Positions 53,701-63,417 of a stretch of 64,000 bases of DNA are shown one piece after another; position 1 is the stretch's first letter, and every line of letters starts with the position of its first letter. The DNA comes from Aquarana catesbeiana (taxonomy: Eukaryota; Chordata; Amphibia; Anura; Ranidae). The DNA is taken from NCBI RefSeq assembly GCF_042186555.1, contig NC_133336.1, positions 34,597,082-34,661,081 on the forward strand, written 5' to 3'. The position numbers and the translations under genes are program-made. The notes beneath the pieces are model-generated. The model did not search any database. It was not told the DNA's origin and was given only the letters and a program-made list of their open reading frames with translations.

Positions 53701-56700
53701 AAAGTCTGCAACCCCCCCCCCCAGCTTCCTTGCCCCTTGCTGGCACTGTTATCTTAATTCTGACCTCTTAGTGCTGGGTCCTCCACCATCTTGGTTTGGC
53801 CGCTGGAGATTGACAAGACTCATGCATATGCACCAGTGCGACTTGTAATCTTTCCATTCACTTGGATCTGTAAATGGATAATTCAGGTGGAGCCACACAC
53901 CACTGTTCAAATTCAAACCAGAGGATGCTCCAGGGAGAAGTACCTTGCTATTCAGGTATGTGTGGGAGATGTAAGCGTGTTGGGTAATGTGACCATGTTT
54001 CATGTTACACCCTAAATATGGGTATAATCTGAAATATCGTTCCTTAGGTGGACTATAACTTTGCGATTAAAGCAGAACTTTTTGTAGTTTTTATGTTTTT
54101 AGGACTATAATGTCAGTCTAGTTATGGAGATGAGGGATGAAACCAAAAAAATCTCTCTAAAACATGGCCTTGCCTCCTTGTGGAAATGAGATCTGTGTGC
54201 CTTTTTGCCTTTTTGTTTTTATTGCCTTTTGTTCTCTGTAGATTCACAGAAACTTTTAGTGAAGTAGCTTTTGACATTTGTGTTCTTAAAAGTTAAGGTC
54301 TCTTGCTTAAATTGCTCAAGTCTGCATTGCATAATTTTGTATTTCCCTCCTTATCCAGGTTGTTCGGGAACTGAGCAACTATAATAGGCAGTTTCGGATT
54401 TTGGCGCTTAGTGCCACTCCAGGCAGCGATACAAAGGTAAGCCGGCAAACCTTCTTTTCATGTACATTGAACATAAAGACTTTTTTTTTTTTTTTTAAAG
54501 CTCTTTGTTATGGTGGAGGAGGGCTAGAAGCTCTGTCGGGGTTTATTTTTATCTTCTCAGGTTTCCGAGACTTTTCACTGCTTTTTGTGCTAATGTTACC
54601 AGTCATTGGGACAGGAAGTGAGGGAAAATCTCCCCAAAATTGGTTCTAGGCAGGTAATATAAATTTGATGGACATTCCAGCCCTTCCCTACTGGATTGAA
54701 AAATTGAAGGAGCCGGTTGGAAAACTGTAACGGTGTGTGCATCCAGTCAGGTGCAGTTACTGTATGGGTGTTGACAGTCACAGGTGGTGTGACTGTCAGA
54801 ATACAGGCCCGTCAAAAGTTTTGAGACTGACGCACATATTAATTTTTTACAACGGCTGCTGCTTCAGTGTTTTTTTAGATCTTTTTGTCAGATGTTACTA
54901 TGGTATACCGAAGTATACAAGCATGTCAGTAAAAACCTTGGACTTTTATGAAAATCACAATAAGTTACTGGAAAGAATCAATATTTGCAGTGGTGACCCT
55001 TCTTTTTCAAGACCTCTGCAATTCTCCCTGGCATGCTGTCAATCAACTTCTGGGCCACATCCTGACTGCTGGCAGCATATTCTTGTATAATCAATGTTTG
55101 GAGTGTGTCAGAATTTGTGGAGTTTATTTTGTTCACCCACCTCTAGTGGATTGACCACAAGTTCTCAACGGGATTGAGGCCTGGAGAGTTTCCTGGCCAT
55201 GGACCCAAAATTTCGTTGTTTTGTTCCCCAAGCAACTTGGTTATCACTTTTTCCCTTCTGGAAGGTTCTCCATCCATCTTGCTGGAAAAGGCATTGTTCC
55301 TCGCCAAACTGTTCTTGGAAGGTTGGGAGAAGTTGCTCTCGGATGATGTTTTTGTACCAGTCTTTATTCATGGCTCTGTTCTTCAAAATTGTAAATGTGC
55401 ACACTCCCTTGACTGAGGAGCAACCCCACACATGAATGGTCTTGGGTGTTTTACTGTTGGCATGACACAGGACTGTTTTTTTCTGAATGCCCCAAAAATT
55501 AAGAATTTATCAGAGAAAATGACTTTACCCCAGTCCTCAGTAGTCCAATCCCTGTACCTTTTGCAGAATATCCGTTTGTCTCTGATGTTTTTCCTGGAGA
55601 GAAGTGGCTTCTTTGCTGCCCTTCTTGATACAAGGCCATCCTCTAAAAGTCTTTTCCTCACTGTGCTTACAGATGCACTCACATCTGCCTGCTGCCATTC
55701 CTGAGCAAGCTCTGCACTGGTGATGCCCCGATCTCGCAGCTGAATCAACTGTAGGAGGAGGCCCTGGTGATTCCTGAACTTTCTTGGGTGCTGTGAAGCC
55801 TTCTTCACAACAGTTGAACCTCTCCTCCTTAATGATTCAATAAATGGTAGATTTAGGTGCAATCTTAGTAGCAGCAATATCCTTGCCTGTGAATTTCCCT
55901 TTCCTGCAAAGCAATCATGGCTGCACGTGTTTCCTTGCAGGTAACCATGATTAACAGACGAGGAACAATGATTTCAAGCACCACCCTCCTTTTAAAGCTT
56001 CCAATCTGTTATTCTAACCCGATCAGCCCTACAGAGTAATTTCTAGCCTTGTACTTGTCAACACTGACACTCGTGTTAACAAGAGAATCACTGGAATGTC
56101 AGCTGGTCCTTTTTGTGGCAGGGCTGAAATGCAGTGGAAATGTTTTTTATGGGACCAAGTTCATGGCAAAGAGGGACATTACAATTTATCTGATCACTCT
56201 TCATAACATTCTGGAGTATATGCAAATTGCCATCATAAACACTGAGTCAGCGGACTTTGTGAAAATTAATATTTGTTCTCAACTTTTGGCCACATCTGTA
56301 CAATACCTGGAAGGGGGGAGACCTCCATCCATGCAATTTAGCATGGATGGAGGAATCTATTTTGTGTGTTGTTGTGTTTTTTTTTTTTTTTTTCTCTTTC
56401 CTCCCTCTGGCTTAACGAGTGAAATGTTTAGTGTATGGCAAGCTATGTATTATATTATCCCTGCAGACCTAGCCACAGTGGTCCAAGAAATCAAATGCAT
56501 TTCTAACTGAGGTTTGTGGTAAGCTAGATTGATCTGGCCATATACTATAATACTATGTAATATCCTCTTTCTCTGTGTGCACTGGAGGCCACTGGTGAGA
56601 AAGCCAGACATTATCTGCCAATTCGATTTTTTTTTTTTTTCTTTTCCTCTCCTTTGCCATGCCTAAAATCTTCATCTTGGGTCCAAGAGGCGATGCTAGA

Positions 56701-59700
56701 TGTAATGTCATTACATACCATCAGTTATTTGCTGTTTATTTTTTTCTTGCCTGATTTAGAGGTCACTATCTGCTGTTCTGTGTGTAATGAGGATACAGAT
56801 GACCTAAACGTACATTTATGGCTATCAGATATCTTCACCCACACACAGACCTAGCTCCTGGAGGCTTCAGTCACCGTCCCAGATCCAGATAATGAGACAA
56901 CTCCGGCCCTGTTGCAGATGTGTGTTTTCCAAAGCTTCTATTCTACTGTCCTGCATGTCTTGCAGTCTAATGACTGGGGGAGTTTCAGGCCTGTTCCTGG
57001 ATTCTGTGTGGGAAAGTGAAGCTTCACCACATTTACTAAGCGCTGGGGGAAATGAGTGAACCTGCACTTGCAGCGTGCAGTCTATTTGTTTTTGGTAACT
57101 ACAGCACTACCCGCCTTTTAAAGTGGATGTAAACCCAATGTCATCCTTTCTAAACTCCTGCCATAGGGGTTATCTATAAGGATATACACGCCTCCTGCAT
57201 GTATCTTTACCTGTCAATGTCTGCTTTGAGACCCGAAAAACTGCATATTCTGTTGGCGGGTCTGTTGTCTGGAGCTCGGTGGGTGGAGTCGTGATGTCAG
57301 ACTCCCCGCCTACCTCTACACTCCCCTTGTCAATATGCATTTTCTCCTGTGTATTTCTTACACTGAACTTCTGCTATGATCTCTAACATCCAGTGAAAAG
57401 ACAGGAAAGTAACCACATGACTTCAGCATGCCAAATCACGCTGAGGTGTGGAACAGCCAATCCTTGCAGAGCTGCTGAACGAAGGAGTGGGGGAGGGAAT
57501 TAAAAAAATAATGCATGTCTTAGGCTAGTGCAGGAGGTGTAAATCACCTGTCACTCACAGCAAGGGGAGGATTTGACAAAGTTTTTCTCAGTTTGTCAAG
57601 TTTTATCTCACTGAACAATAAAAGAGGATTGCTCAGAGATGGATTAACTCCTTGTGGCAAGACTGGGCTCAAATGATAGGAAATCTTATACTCTACATTA
57701 TGACATCAGAAAAAATGTTTTTTTTCGGGTTTACATCCACTTTAAGGAGAAGTACAGCCAAAGCTTATTTGGCTGTACTTCTCCTGTGGGTCACAAGAGT
57801 GCAGTTTGTTCTGCACTCCTGTGACCCGTTTTCAGCAGACAATGGGCTGACGTTACCGAGCCGGTCCATGCTCAGGGAGGATCGCGACCATAAGGTTGGG
57901 ATCCTATCACATGCCTGGACCAGCACCCAGCGCAGCCTCTCAGTCTGCAGCTGAGAGCCTGAGCTGGCCGCTCCCACCCTCTCTTCACAGTCCGGCGCTC
58001 AGAGCAGCTCTGAGAACCAAGCGATCAGCGGTGTTTGATCGCTTAGTTTTCAGTATTACAGCCGGCAGGAGACAGATGCAGCATCCACCTAGGTAAGTAT
58101 GAATCTGAAAAAACCCACACCCCATACTTCTCTTTTAAGCTCCATACACACTATTAGATTTTCTGCAGATTTTAATCTTCAGATTTATCTAAACCCTATA
58201 ATATGAGGTCAAGAGTTTCAATTTGTATACAATCCGGCAGGCCGTTGCACTACATGGTTTTGGTAAATCTGAAGACCGAAATCTGCAGAAAATCTAATAG
58301 TGTGTATGGGGCTTTAGCTTGCATGTTCTCCCTGTACCTGAATGGGTTTCCTCCCACACTCCAAAGACATGTTGGTCGGTTAATTGGCTCTTGTCTAAAT
58401 TGGCCCTATTACGTGTATGTATGAATGTGAGTTTGGGGCCTTAGATTGTAAGCTTCTTGAGGGCAGGGATTGATATGAATGTACAATATACTATATGTAA
58501 AAGCGCTGCGTAAGTTGACGGTGCTATGTACAGTGTCTTGAAAAAGTATAAATACCCCTTGAAATTTTCCACATTTTGCCATGTTACAACTAAAAACGTA
58601 AATGTATTTTATTGGGATTTTATGTGCTAGGCTACCAGGGATATGCAATTAGCGGACCTTCAGCTGTTGCAGAACTAAAAGTCCCATGAGGCATAGCAAG
58701 ACTCTGACAGCCACAAGCATGACACCCAGAGGCAGAGTAATGATGGGACTTGTAGTTTTGCAACAGCTGGAGGTCCCCTAATTGCATATCCCTGTGATAG
58801 ACCAACACAGTGGCACATCATCGTGAAGTGGAAGGAAAATGATAAATGGTTTTCAATTTTTTTTACAAATATGTGAAACGTGTAGCATGCATTTGTATTC
58901 AGCCTCCCTTTCTCTGATACTATGAAATCTAGTGGAACCAATTGCCTTCAGAAGTCAGCTAATTAGTAAATGGAGTCCACCTGTGTGTAATTTTAATATC
59001 AGTATAAATACAGCTGTTCTGTGAAGCCCTCAGAGGTTTGTTAGAGAACCTTAGTGAACAAACAGCATCATGAAGGAAAAGGCACACACCAGACAGGTCA
59101 GGGATAAAGTTGTGGAGAAGTATAAAGCAGGATTAGGTTATAAAAAAATATCCCAAGCTTTGAACATCTCACGGAGCACTGTTCAATCTATCATGCGAAA
59201 ATGGAAAGAGTATGGCACAACTGCCAACCTACCAAGACATGGCCGTCCACCTAAACTGACAGGCCGAGCAAGGAGAGCATTAATCAGAGAAGCAGCCAAG
59301 AGGCCCATGATAACTCTGGAGGAGCTGCAGAGATCCACAGCTCAGGAGGGAGAATCTGTCCACAGGACAACTTTTAGTCGTGCTCTCCACAAATCTGGCC
59401 TTAATGGAAGAGTGGCAACAAGAAAGCCATAAGACGTCCAGTTTGCAGTTTGTGAGAAGCCATGTGGAGAACATAGCAAACATGTGGAAGAAGGTGCTCT
59501 GGTCAGATGAGACCAAAATTGAACTTTTTGGCCTAAAAGAAAAACGCTATGTGTGGCGGAAAACTATCACTGCACATCACCCTGAATACACCATCCCCAC
59601 TGTGAAACATGGTGGTGGCAACATCATGTTGTGGGGATGCTTTTCTTCAGCAGGGACAGGGAAGCTGGTCAGAGTTGATGGGAAGATGGATGGAGCCAAA

Positions 59701-62496
59701 TACAGGGCAATCTTAGAAGAAAACTTGTTATGCCACGTACACACAAGCGGACTTTTCGACGGACTTGGTCCGACAGTCTTTCCGACGGACTTTGCAGCGT
59801 AGGTCCGCTGGACTTTCAAACGAACGGACTTGGACACACACGATCACACCAAAGTCCGACGGATTCGTACGGGATGACGTACGACCGGACTAAAATAAGG
59901 AAGTTGATAGCCCTAGCGTCAGCTTTAGTCCGTCGGACTAGCATAAGACGAGCGGATTTTTCGACCGGACTCGAGTCCGTTGGAAAGATTTGAAACATTT
60001 ATTATTTCTAGGTCTGTCGGACTTTTGGGAAAAAGTCAGCTGGAGCCCACACACAATCGAATTGTCGGACGGAGTCCGGTCCGCCGGAAAGTACGCTCGT
60101 GTGTGCGCGGCATTAGAGCAACAGACATGAGACTGGGGCAGAGGTTCACCTTCCAGCAGGACAACGACCCTAAACATACAGCCAGAGCTACAATGGAATG
60201 GTTTAGATCAAAAGCATATTCATGTTTTAGAATGGTCCAGTCAAAGTCCAGACCTAAATCCATTTGATAATCTGTGGCAAGACTTGAAAATTGCTGTTCA
60301 GATGCTCTCCATCCAATCCGACAGAGCTTGAGATATTTTGCAAAGAAGAATGGGCAAAAATCTCACTCTCTAGATGTGCAAAGCTGGTAGAGACATCCCC
60401 AAAAAGACTTGCAGCTGTAATTGCAGCGAAAGGGGGTTCTACAAAGTATTGACATATTTATTTGTAAAAAAATTGAAAACCATTTATCATTTTCCTTCCA
60501 CTTCACAATTATGTGCCACTTTGTGTTGATCTATCACATAAAATCCCAATAAAATGCGTTTACGTTTTTGGTTGTAACATTTTATTTTTTTCATAAGTGA
60601 TCACATTCTCTCTGTTCTCAGCTGCATAAGATCTGGTGGGAGGAGAAGCAGCAGCTTACTTTGATTACCAGCAATAGGCCATATAGGTGGTGTGTGTGTG
60701 TGAGGGCAAGACTGCTTATCAGAGGAGAGCACACTGAGTGCCCAGCATAGCTATAGAATTGACCAAGCTGTGCTCTCCTGCTTTGTGTGGTCAGTTTTTA
60801 ATAGGAAAGCAGAGGGACTGGCAGGAACATCAGGCATTTTACATAAAGGAAGCAATGCAAAGAGAACAGGAGACTCGGTACAGCAGCCACATATCAGGAG
60901 TATAACACGCCACTTTTGTTGAGGGAAAAACCATTCCCACTGGCCAGGGTGTATTTGATTTAAATCACTAGTAAAAAGGCTTGATTTAAATCAACTCGAT
61001 TTTAAATCCTAATTTTTAAAGAGCAATTGTCATCTCTGTCCTGCAGTGGCTCCTCCTCTGACCCGCTGTTTACTCACCAACAGTCCCATTCACTTTAATG
61101 GGACGGCTGGTGATGCGGCAGTGACACAACAAGGTGAGGGACGTGGCGGCAGCAGGTGAGTGAATGTCCGCTAACAGGCACTGCCATTATGGATCTGAAA
61201 TGACAGGTTCTCTTTAAATTTAAAAACCCATTCTTGCTGGTAGTTGGAATCTTTAATATTTGAAAACAAAATGAAGGTTTCCTATTTAGAATAATAAGCT
61301 GTCATGTTAGTAAACCAGCGATATCAGAACCGATTCAATCATACAGTTTGTATATATACAATTTTTTTTTTTTTTTTTTTTTTCTATTTAAGAAATACTA
61401 AAAAAACAAAAATCTGTCTTTCTCGTGTCCATGTGCAAAATGCATGGGAGTGATTTCATAATTAGCTGCTGCCCTTGCAGGGCTCTAATGAGGAAAGTGG
61501 CAAGGTCCGCATCCCTTTTTAGATGTAATTTCCTATTGGGAGTATCTCACCAAAAATGACTTTTTTTTTTTTTTTTTTCAGGGGATGCTTAAAATTTTAC
61601 TTGTATCTTAGTGCAGACTTCTGAGAAAATCAGTACGCTAATCGCACAAGCAGAAAATTACATTTATAAGGGGGCTTTCTGTATATCATCTGTGTACAGA
61701 ACGCCTCCAAGTAGCCATATTGCATTTTATAGAAAACTACAGCAAAAAGGAAAGGGTCATTTCTAATTGCCTTTAAATTGCAATATGTCTTGTGTAGCAA
61801 TTGTATATGTAATTGTATAACTGTTGGCACTATCCTGTTTAAATCCGTAGGATTGGGTAGACATTTAGGGGTTGATTTAATAAAACTGGAGAGTGCAAAA
61901 TCTGGTCCAGCCCTGAATAGAAACCAATCAGCTTCCAGTCTTTTTGTCAAAGCTTTATTGAACAAACTGAAGTCAGAAGCTGCTTGGCTACCATACACAG
62001 CTGCACTCTCCAGTTTTAGTAAACCCCTTATGCCTGGTTCACACTAGCTTGGCTTCATCACAGCTTGCATACAACTTCTTTAATAGAAGTCAATGCAAGT
62101 CGTGTTGAAGTCGCACCAATGTAGCGCAGGAACCTTTTTCTAAACCGGAGCGACTTGAGTCGCATCAATTAGAACGGTTCCATTGCCGTTAATGGGGCAT
62201 GACAAGTCGGCAGTGTGAACCGGGGCTTAATGTCTGCATTTCAAGTCATGCTTAAGTTGGGAGAATTTGGTGTCGGCCTAGAGAGGTTAAAATGAGCAAT
62301 GTTGTTCGTCTTTCTAAATAAAGTGTTTGTTGTTCAGTCTGTGCAGCAAGTGGTGTCCAACCTGCTGATTGGCCACATAGAACTGAGGTCAGAGGACTCT
62401 CCCGACATTCAGCCTTACTCCCACGATAGGCAGCTGGAGAAATTTGTGGTACCTCTTGGCGAAGAGCTGGAAGCTGTACAAAAGTCCTATTTGCAG
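46340..62496 (+). CDS. FANCM: FANCM, Fanconi anaemia DNA translocase, first four coding exons (partial, runs off window)
   Basis: Four exons in phase give 472 codons matching the N-terminus of FANCM. Residues 1-14 (MNGKQRTLFQAWGS) match the human start and include a QRTLFQAW PIP-box-like motif. A basic patch (KKVKAKPARKRK, 23-34) and an acidic stretch ending DDDVLLVAVYEAEKT (to about 82) follow. Residues 91-232 are a Pro/Gly/His minisatellite absent from the human protein. The helicase domain then starts: WIYPTNYPVREYQ, Walker A LPTGLGKT (277-284), APTKPL (307-312), DEAH (380-383) and SATPGSD (411-417). In vertebrates FANCM anchors the Fanconi core complex, remodels stalled forks and removes R-loops as an ATP-driven translocase. 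The HD/second RecA part and the ERCC4-like C-terminus lie beyond the window. Transcribed from the promoter shared with FKBP3. Confidence 0.96.
46610..47035 (+). repeat. FANCM: Coding minisatellite in FANCM exon 1
   Basis: Two modules alternate, PPGAPHPHL (9 residues) and PPGAPHPPGTGHHL (14), giving a 69-nt higher unit; a PPGAPHHPGTGHHL variant occurs second and last among the long modules. The order is S-L-L'-S-L-S-L-S-L-S-L-L'. Every unit is a multiple of three, so copy changes keep frame. The adjacent LTETGHQ and HHPDIQN words suggest growth from local sequence. Confidence 0.97.
47520..47755. mobile_element. Tc1-derived MITE (same family as 27907)
   Basis: Contains CCACCCTTTGCAGCTATAAC and ends CAATACTTTTGACAATATAG, the terminus of the foldback Tc1 element. 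Only terminal regions remain; FANCM intron 1. Confidence 0.8.
47757..47981. mobile_element. MITE with TTTACTAAAGG-type ends
   Basis: Left TTTTCTAAAGGCAAATCC and right GGATTTACCTTTAGTAAA are complementary apart from small changes; inner pairs GACTGCACTTGCAG and CAAGTGCACTTGG. Directly abuts the Tc1 MITE. Confidence 0.7.
48072..48421. mobile_element. MITE with AGGGCCCTTT ends
   Basis: Left AGGGCCCTTTAAACACGGGC and right TTGTGTGAAAAGGGCCCT, with internal ACACAAGTCCACTGACATC words. Non-coding, FANCM intron 1. Confidence 0.75.
48560..49973. mobile_element. Long MITE-type element with CGTACACACGATCGG ends
   Basis: Left AAAGCGTCGTACACACGATC and right GATCGTGTGTACGAGGCTTT are inverted repeats. About 1.4 kb with no transposase recognised. 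Related in its ends to 22279 and 24709. It includes the hairpin at 49204-49284 and an AT-rich tract at 49120-49150. Confidence 0.7.
49204..49284. repeat. Near-perfect hairpin, 38-bp arms, 4-base loop
   Basis: AATTGTGTAGAATAATACTT pairs with AAGTATTATTCTACACAATT around GGCT, and the pairing extends outward to TTAATGCACAA and TTGTGCATTAA. One base bulge. Confidence 0.9.
50104..50280. repeat. Dispersed SINE/LINE-tail-like repeat
   Basis: TATAGCGCCGTCAATTTACG, CCTCAAGGAGCTTACAATCT, then CAATTAACCTACCAGCATGT. The inverted counterpart at 58318-58528 carries the same words, so they are one family. It lies about 90 bp from FANCM exon 2. Confidence 0.7.
50367..50539 (+). CDS. FANCM: FANCM exon 2 (DEAH box)
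   Basis: 173 nt, completing a Gly codon and encoding NTQAQNRRDMWHAHRVFFLT, then PQIMVNDLTRGACSAADIKC and LVIDEAHKALGNHAYCQ. Acceptor TTCACAG, donor CAG|GTAAGT. The Walker B/DEAH motif is intact. Confidence 0.97.
50561..50985. repeat. TTAACCACTT-type repeat, truncated copy
   Basis: Begins TTTAACCACTTGATTACTGG just after FANCM exon 2 and contains GACAATTGCGCAGTCATGCA and GCATCTACAAACTATGGGA. A T-run of about 30 at 50740-50770 interrupts it. Confidence 0.7.
51024..51866. repeat. Dispersed element with GATTTAAATCA ends
   Basis: Starts TGGATTTGATTTAAATCAAG and ends AATCCACCCTGGTTAA. Partial copies lie at 60950-61360 and 23545-23880. The text CCATTAAAGTAAATAGGAC and the TTGTTTACATAGGCAGATCG word recur in other repeats here. 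Probably an old DNA transposon; no coding part. Confidence 0.65.
52207..52690. mobile_element. MITE copy, inverse of the 32344 family
   Basis: Starts TTAAAGTGGTATAAGGGCAG; the internal GGGGCTGCTCTGTGCAAAA and GTAAGTATAACATGTTAG are the complement of text at 32390-32430. A foldback ATACATTCTATGCATTAAGA segment lies near 52240. Confidence 0.7.
52850..53680. repeat. Dispersed repeat with nested fragment
   Basis: GAGATCTGAGGTCTTTTTGA, GCGTTCAAACCACACGTGTG, GGTATTGCCGCGATCGTTGG and CTCTGTAACTCAAAACTGG mark one repeat. A piece with GAAATGTAGTTCCAAAACAT (53200-53293) is inserted in it. Homopolymer A/T runs are frequent. FANCM intron 2. Confidence 0.55.
53681..54358. other. Unassigned FANCM intron 2 sequence
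   Basis: No repeat ends or exons recognised up to the FANCM exon 3 acceptor. Confidence 0.4.
54359..54436 (+). CDS. FANCM: FANCM exon 3 (motif III)
   Basis: 26 codons, VVRELSNYNRQFRILALSAT then PGSDTK, acceptor TTATCCAG, donor AAG|GTAAGC, phase 0. The SAT motif couples ATP hydrolysis to DNA movement in SF2 enzymes. Confidence 0.97.
54804..56298 (-). mobile_element. Tc1/mariner element with frameshifted transposase
   Basis: TA-flanked (54802-54803, 56299-56300), 1,495 bp. Ends CAGGCCCGTCAAAAGTTTTG and CTCAACTTTTGGCCACATCTG. The minus-strand frame at 55877-55383 has the DNA-binding and first catalytic part (TSAELAQEW, VSTVRKRLLEDGLVSRRAAK, WGKVIFSDK). A second frame (55431-55165) has the second part (LFQQDGW). 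The NSPGLNPVENLW third part follows in another frame near 55160. FSDK replaces the usual FSDE, and at least two shifts break it. Different lineage from 12619 and 58531. FANCM intron 3. Confidence 0.93.
56299..57117. other. Unassigned FANCM intron 3 sequence
   Basis: A short palindromic GGAGGTCTCCCCCC-type area near 56310-56360 (CCATCCATGC and GCATGGATGG) and T-runs; no gene. Confidence 0.4.
57118..57745. mobile_element. MITE with TTAAAGTGGATGTAAACCC ends
   Basis: Left TTAAAGTGGATGTAAACCC and right GGGTTTACATCCACTTTAA are perfect complements, about 0.63 kb apart. Non-coding. Confidence 0.9.
57746..58137. mobile_element. MITE with GGAGAAGTA ends, abutting the previous one
   Basis: Left AGGAGAAGTACAGCCAAAGC immediately folds on GGCTGTACTTCTCC, and the right end reads ATACTTCTCTTTTAA. 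It shares the TTTAA junction with the neighbouring MITE. Confidence 0.65.
58138..58316. mobile_element. Short MITE with CCATACACACTATTAGATTT ends
   Basis: Left AGCTCCATACACACTATTAG and right CTAATAGTGTGTATGGGGCT are complementary with one mismatch; TAA/TTA flanks. Confidence 0.85.
58318..58528. repeat. LINE-tail-like dispersed repeat
   Basis: GCATGTTCTCCCTGTACCTG, TTTCCTCCCACACTCCAAAG, ACATGTTGGTCGGTTAATTG and TTAGATTGTAAGCTTCTTGA. I recognise the first half as a widespread vertebrate repeat probably derived from L2-clade LINE tails; the exact family is uncertain. Confidence 0.6.
58636..58794. mobile_element. hAT-type MITE nested in the Tc1 inverted repeat
   Basis: Ends CAGGGATATGCAATTAGCGG and CTAATTGCATATCCCTG, with the inner CAGCTGTTGCAGAACTAAAA word shared with 39740-39887. 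The 8 bp on each side match poorly, so the target duplication has decayed. Confidence 0.85.
59731..60112. mobile_element. MITE with TTA duplication nested in the Tc1 transposase
   Basis: TTA at 59728-59730 and 60113-60115. Ends TGCCACGTACACACAAGCG and CGCTCGTGTGTGCGCGGCA; same family as 24709-25114. Confidence 0.92.
60591..60949. other. Unassigned FANCM intron 3 sequence
   Basis: No repeat ends or exons recognised. Confidence 0.4.
60950..61360. repeat. Partial copy of the GATTTAAATCA-ended element
   Basis: GTATTTGATTTAAATCACTA, then AGAGCAATTGTCATCTCTGT and TTTAATGGGACGGCTGGTGA, matching 51040-51430. A T-run follows at 61362-61382. Confidence 0.75.
61868..62031. mobile_element. MITE with ACTGGAGAGTGCAAA ends
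   Basis: Left TTTAATAAAACTGGAGAGTG and right CACTCTCCAGTTTTAGTAAA are near-perfect complements; second copy of the 11940-12125 family. Confidence 0.85.
62033..62229. mobile_element. GTTCACAC-type MITE, 108 bp before FANCM exon 4
   Basis: Left GCCTGGTTCACACTAGC and right GTGTGAACCGGGGC, with internal CAAGTCG and GAGCGACTTGAGTCGC words. It adjoins the preceding MITE. Confidence 0.8.
62338..62496 (+). CDS. FANCM: FANCM exon 4
   Basis: 53 codons, SVQQVVSNLLIGHIELRSED to VQKSYLQ, acceptor TTGTTCAG, donor CAG|GTAAGT, phase 0. Matches the human VQQVITNLLIGQIELRSEDS region. No further exon was found before the window ends. Confidence 0.96.
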
Positions 62497-63417
62497 GTAA
62501 GTTCTTTATAATTACAGAAATATTTTGCTGTGACAAAAATATATGTGAATTTTCATGTGTTGGGTTGACATTAGGCCCTAAACAAACAAAGCGTGATTTT
62601 TTTTTTTTTTTTTTTTTCATCTTGGAGGACAAAATTTATGAAGCTTTTAGCAGCCTTCTTGAAGCCCCCAAATCTGCCTTTGTTTCTAGTTGGGGAGTGA
62701 TGAATAAAGAGCTTAAAGTGGTAGTAGACAGCAGGTGGTAAAAATAATTCCCTGTGTGTGTGTATGTATATAGCATTTAAAAGAATATGAATTTATTTTC
62801 AGCCATTATCTGCACCTTTAGCACAAGAAAAATGTATCCCTTCTTAAATTCTATGTATGTGTCTTCACACTGGTCCGTTGTGGTGTTTACATTTTTTTTT
62901 TTTTGGTCAGCTAAAAAAAAAAAAAAAAAACGCACCGCACCACCCCATTGAAATGCATTAAGAATGCAGCAATAATACACATGTGTTTGCTGCTGTTTTT
63001 GAGTCCATGATCTATAAAAAATACACCATGAGCACAGTAAAATGTTGGTAAATTGCGGTAAAATCGCATGTGTTTTCAGTGCCGTTATTGGCACCTTTTT
63101 CTCTTATCGGCAAAATGCTGATAACCCTGTTTTCGGCCGATATGTTTCTGCGGCCGAAATTTCAGTTTATCTCTACATACTCCTTGTTTAAAGCTGAGCT
63201 CCAGGCAAGAAAAAAGGTCTATCTTCCTTTTAATAAAATATTGGAATTGCTTGTATATGAACATAGTAATATCGCCGTGACACTTCCTGCTGATGTGACG
63301 GTTCTTCTCTGCAGCCAGCTGCCTTTTATTTTGGACCTTATGAATATGGGCACTAAAATACATGCATCCAGATGCGTTTGGAGCTTCTTTCCAAACACAC
63401 TTTGCACATGTCAGTGC
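62497..63417. other. Unassigned FANCM intron 4 sequence
   Basis: A/T runs near 62600 and 62920; text around 63090-63240 resembles a dispersed repeat. No exon recognised. Confidence 0.4.

Larger units (their letters stand above)
58531..60590 (+). mobile_element. Tc1/mariner element carrying two nested MITEs
   Basis: The left end CAGTGTCTTGAAAAAGTATA follows a TA; the right copy of the inverted repeat (ending TTTTTGGTTGTAACATTTTA) lacks its terminal part. The + strand transposase begins near 59070 (MKEKAHTRQVRDKVVEKYKA, helix-turn-helix GYKKISQALNISRSTVQSIM, RHGRPPKLTGRARR). It continues in another frame with VLWSDETKIELFG near 59493, is split by a 382-bp MITE (59731-60112), and resumes with RFTFQQDNDPKHTARATMEW near 60143 and SPDLNPFDNLWQDL near 60250. 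NPFDNLW has Asp where relatives have the catalytic Glu. Dead by frameshift and insertion. FANCM intron 3. Confidence 0.93.

Noticed and set aside
53749..54003. Possible extra exon between FANCM exons 2 and 3
   Set aside because: No similarity to FANCM, and exons 2 and 3 already join without loss (HAYCQ|VVREL as in human).
59070..59802. Functional Tc1 transposase gene
   Set aside because: The frame shifts between the DNA-binding and catalytic parts, a MITE splits the catalytic domain, and the final catalytic residue differs.
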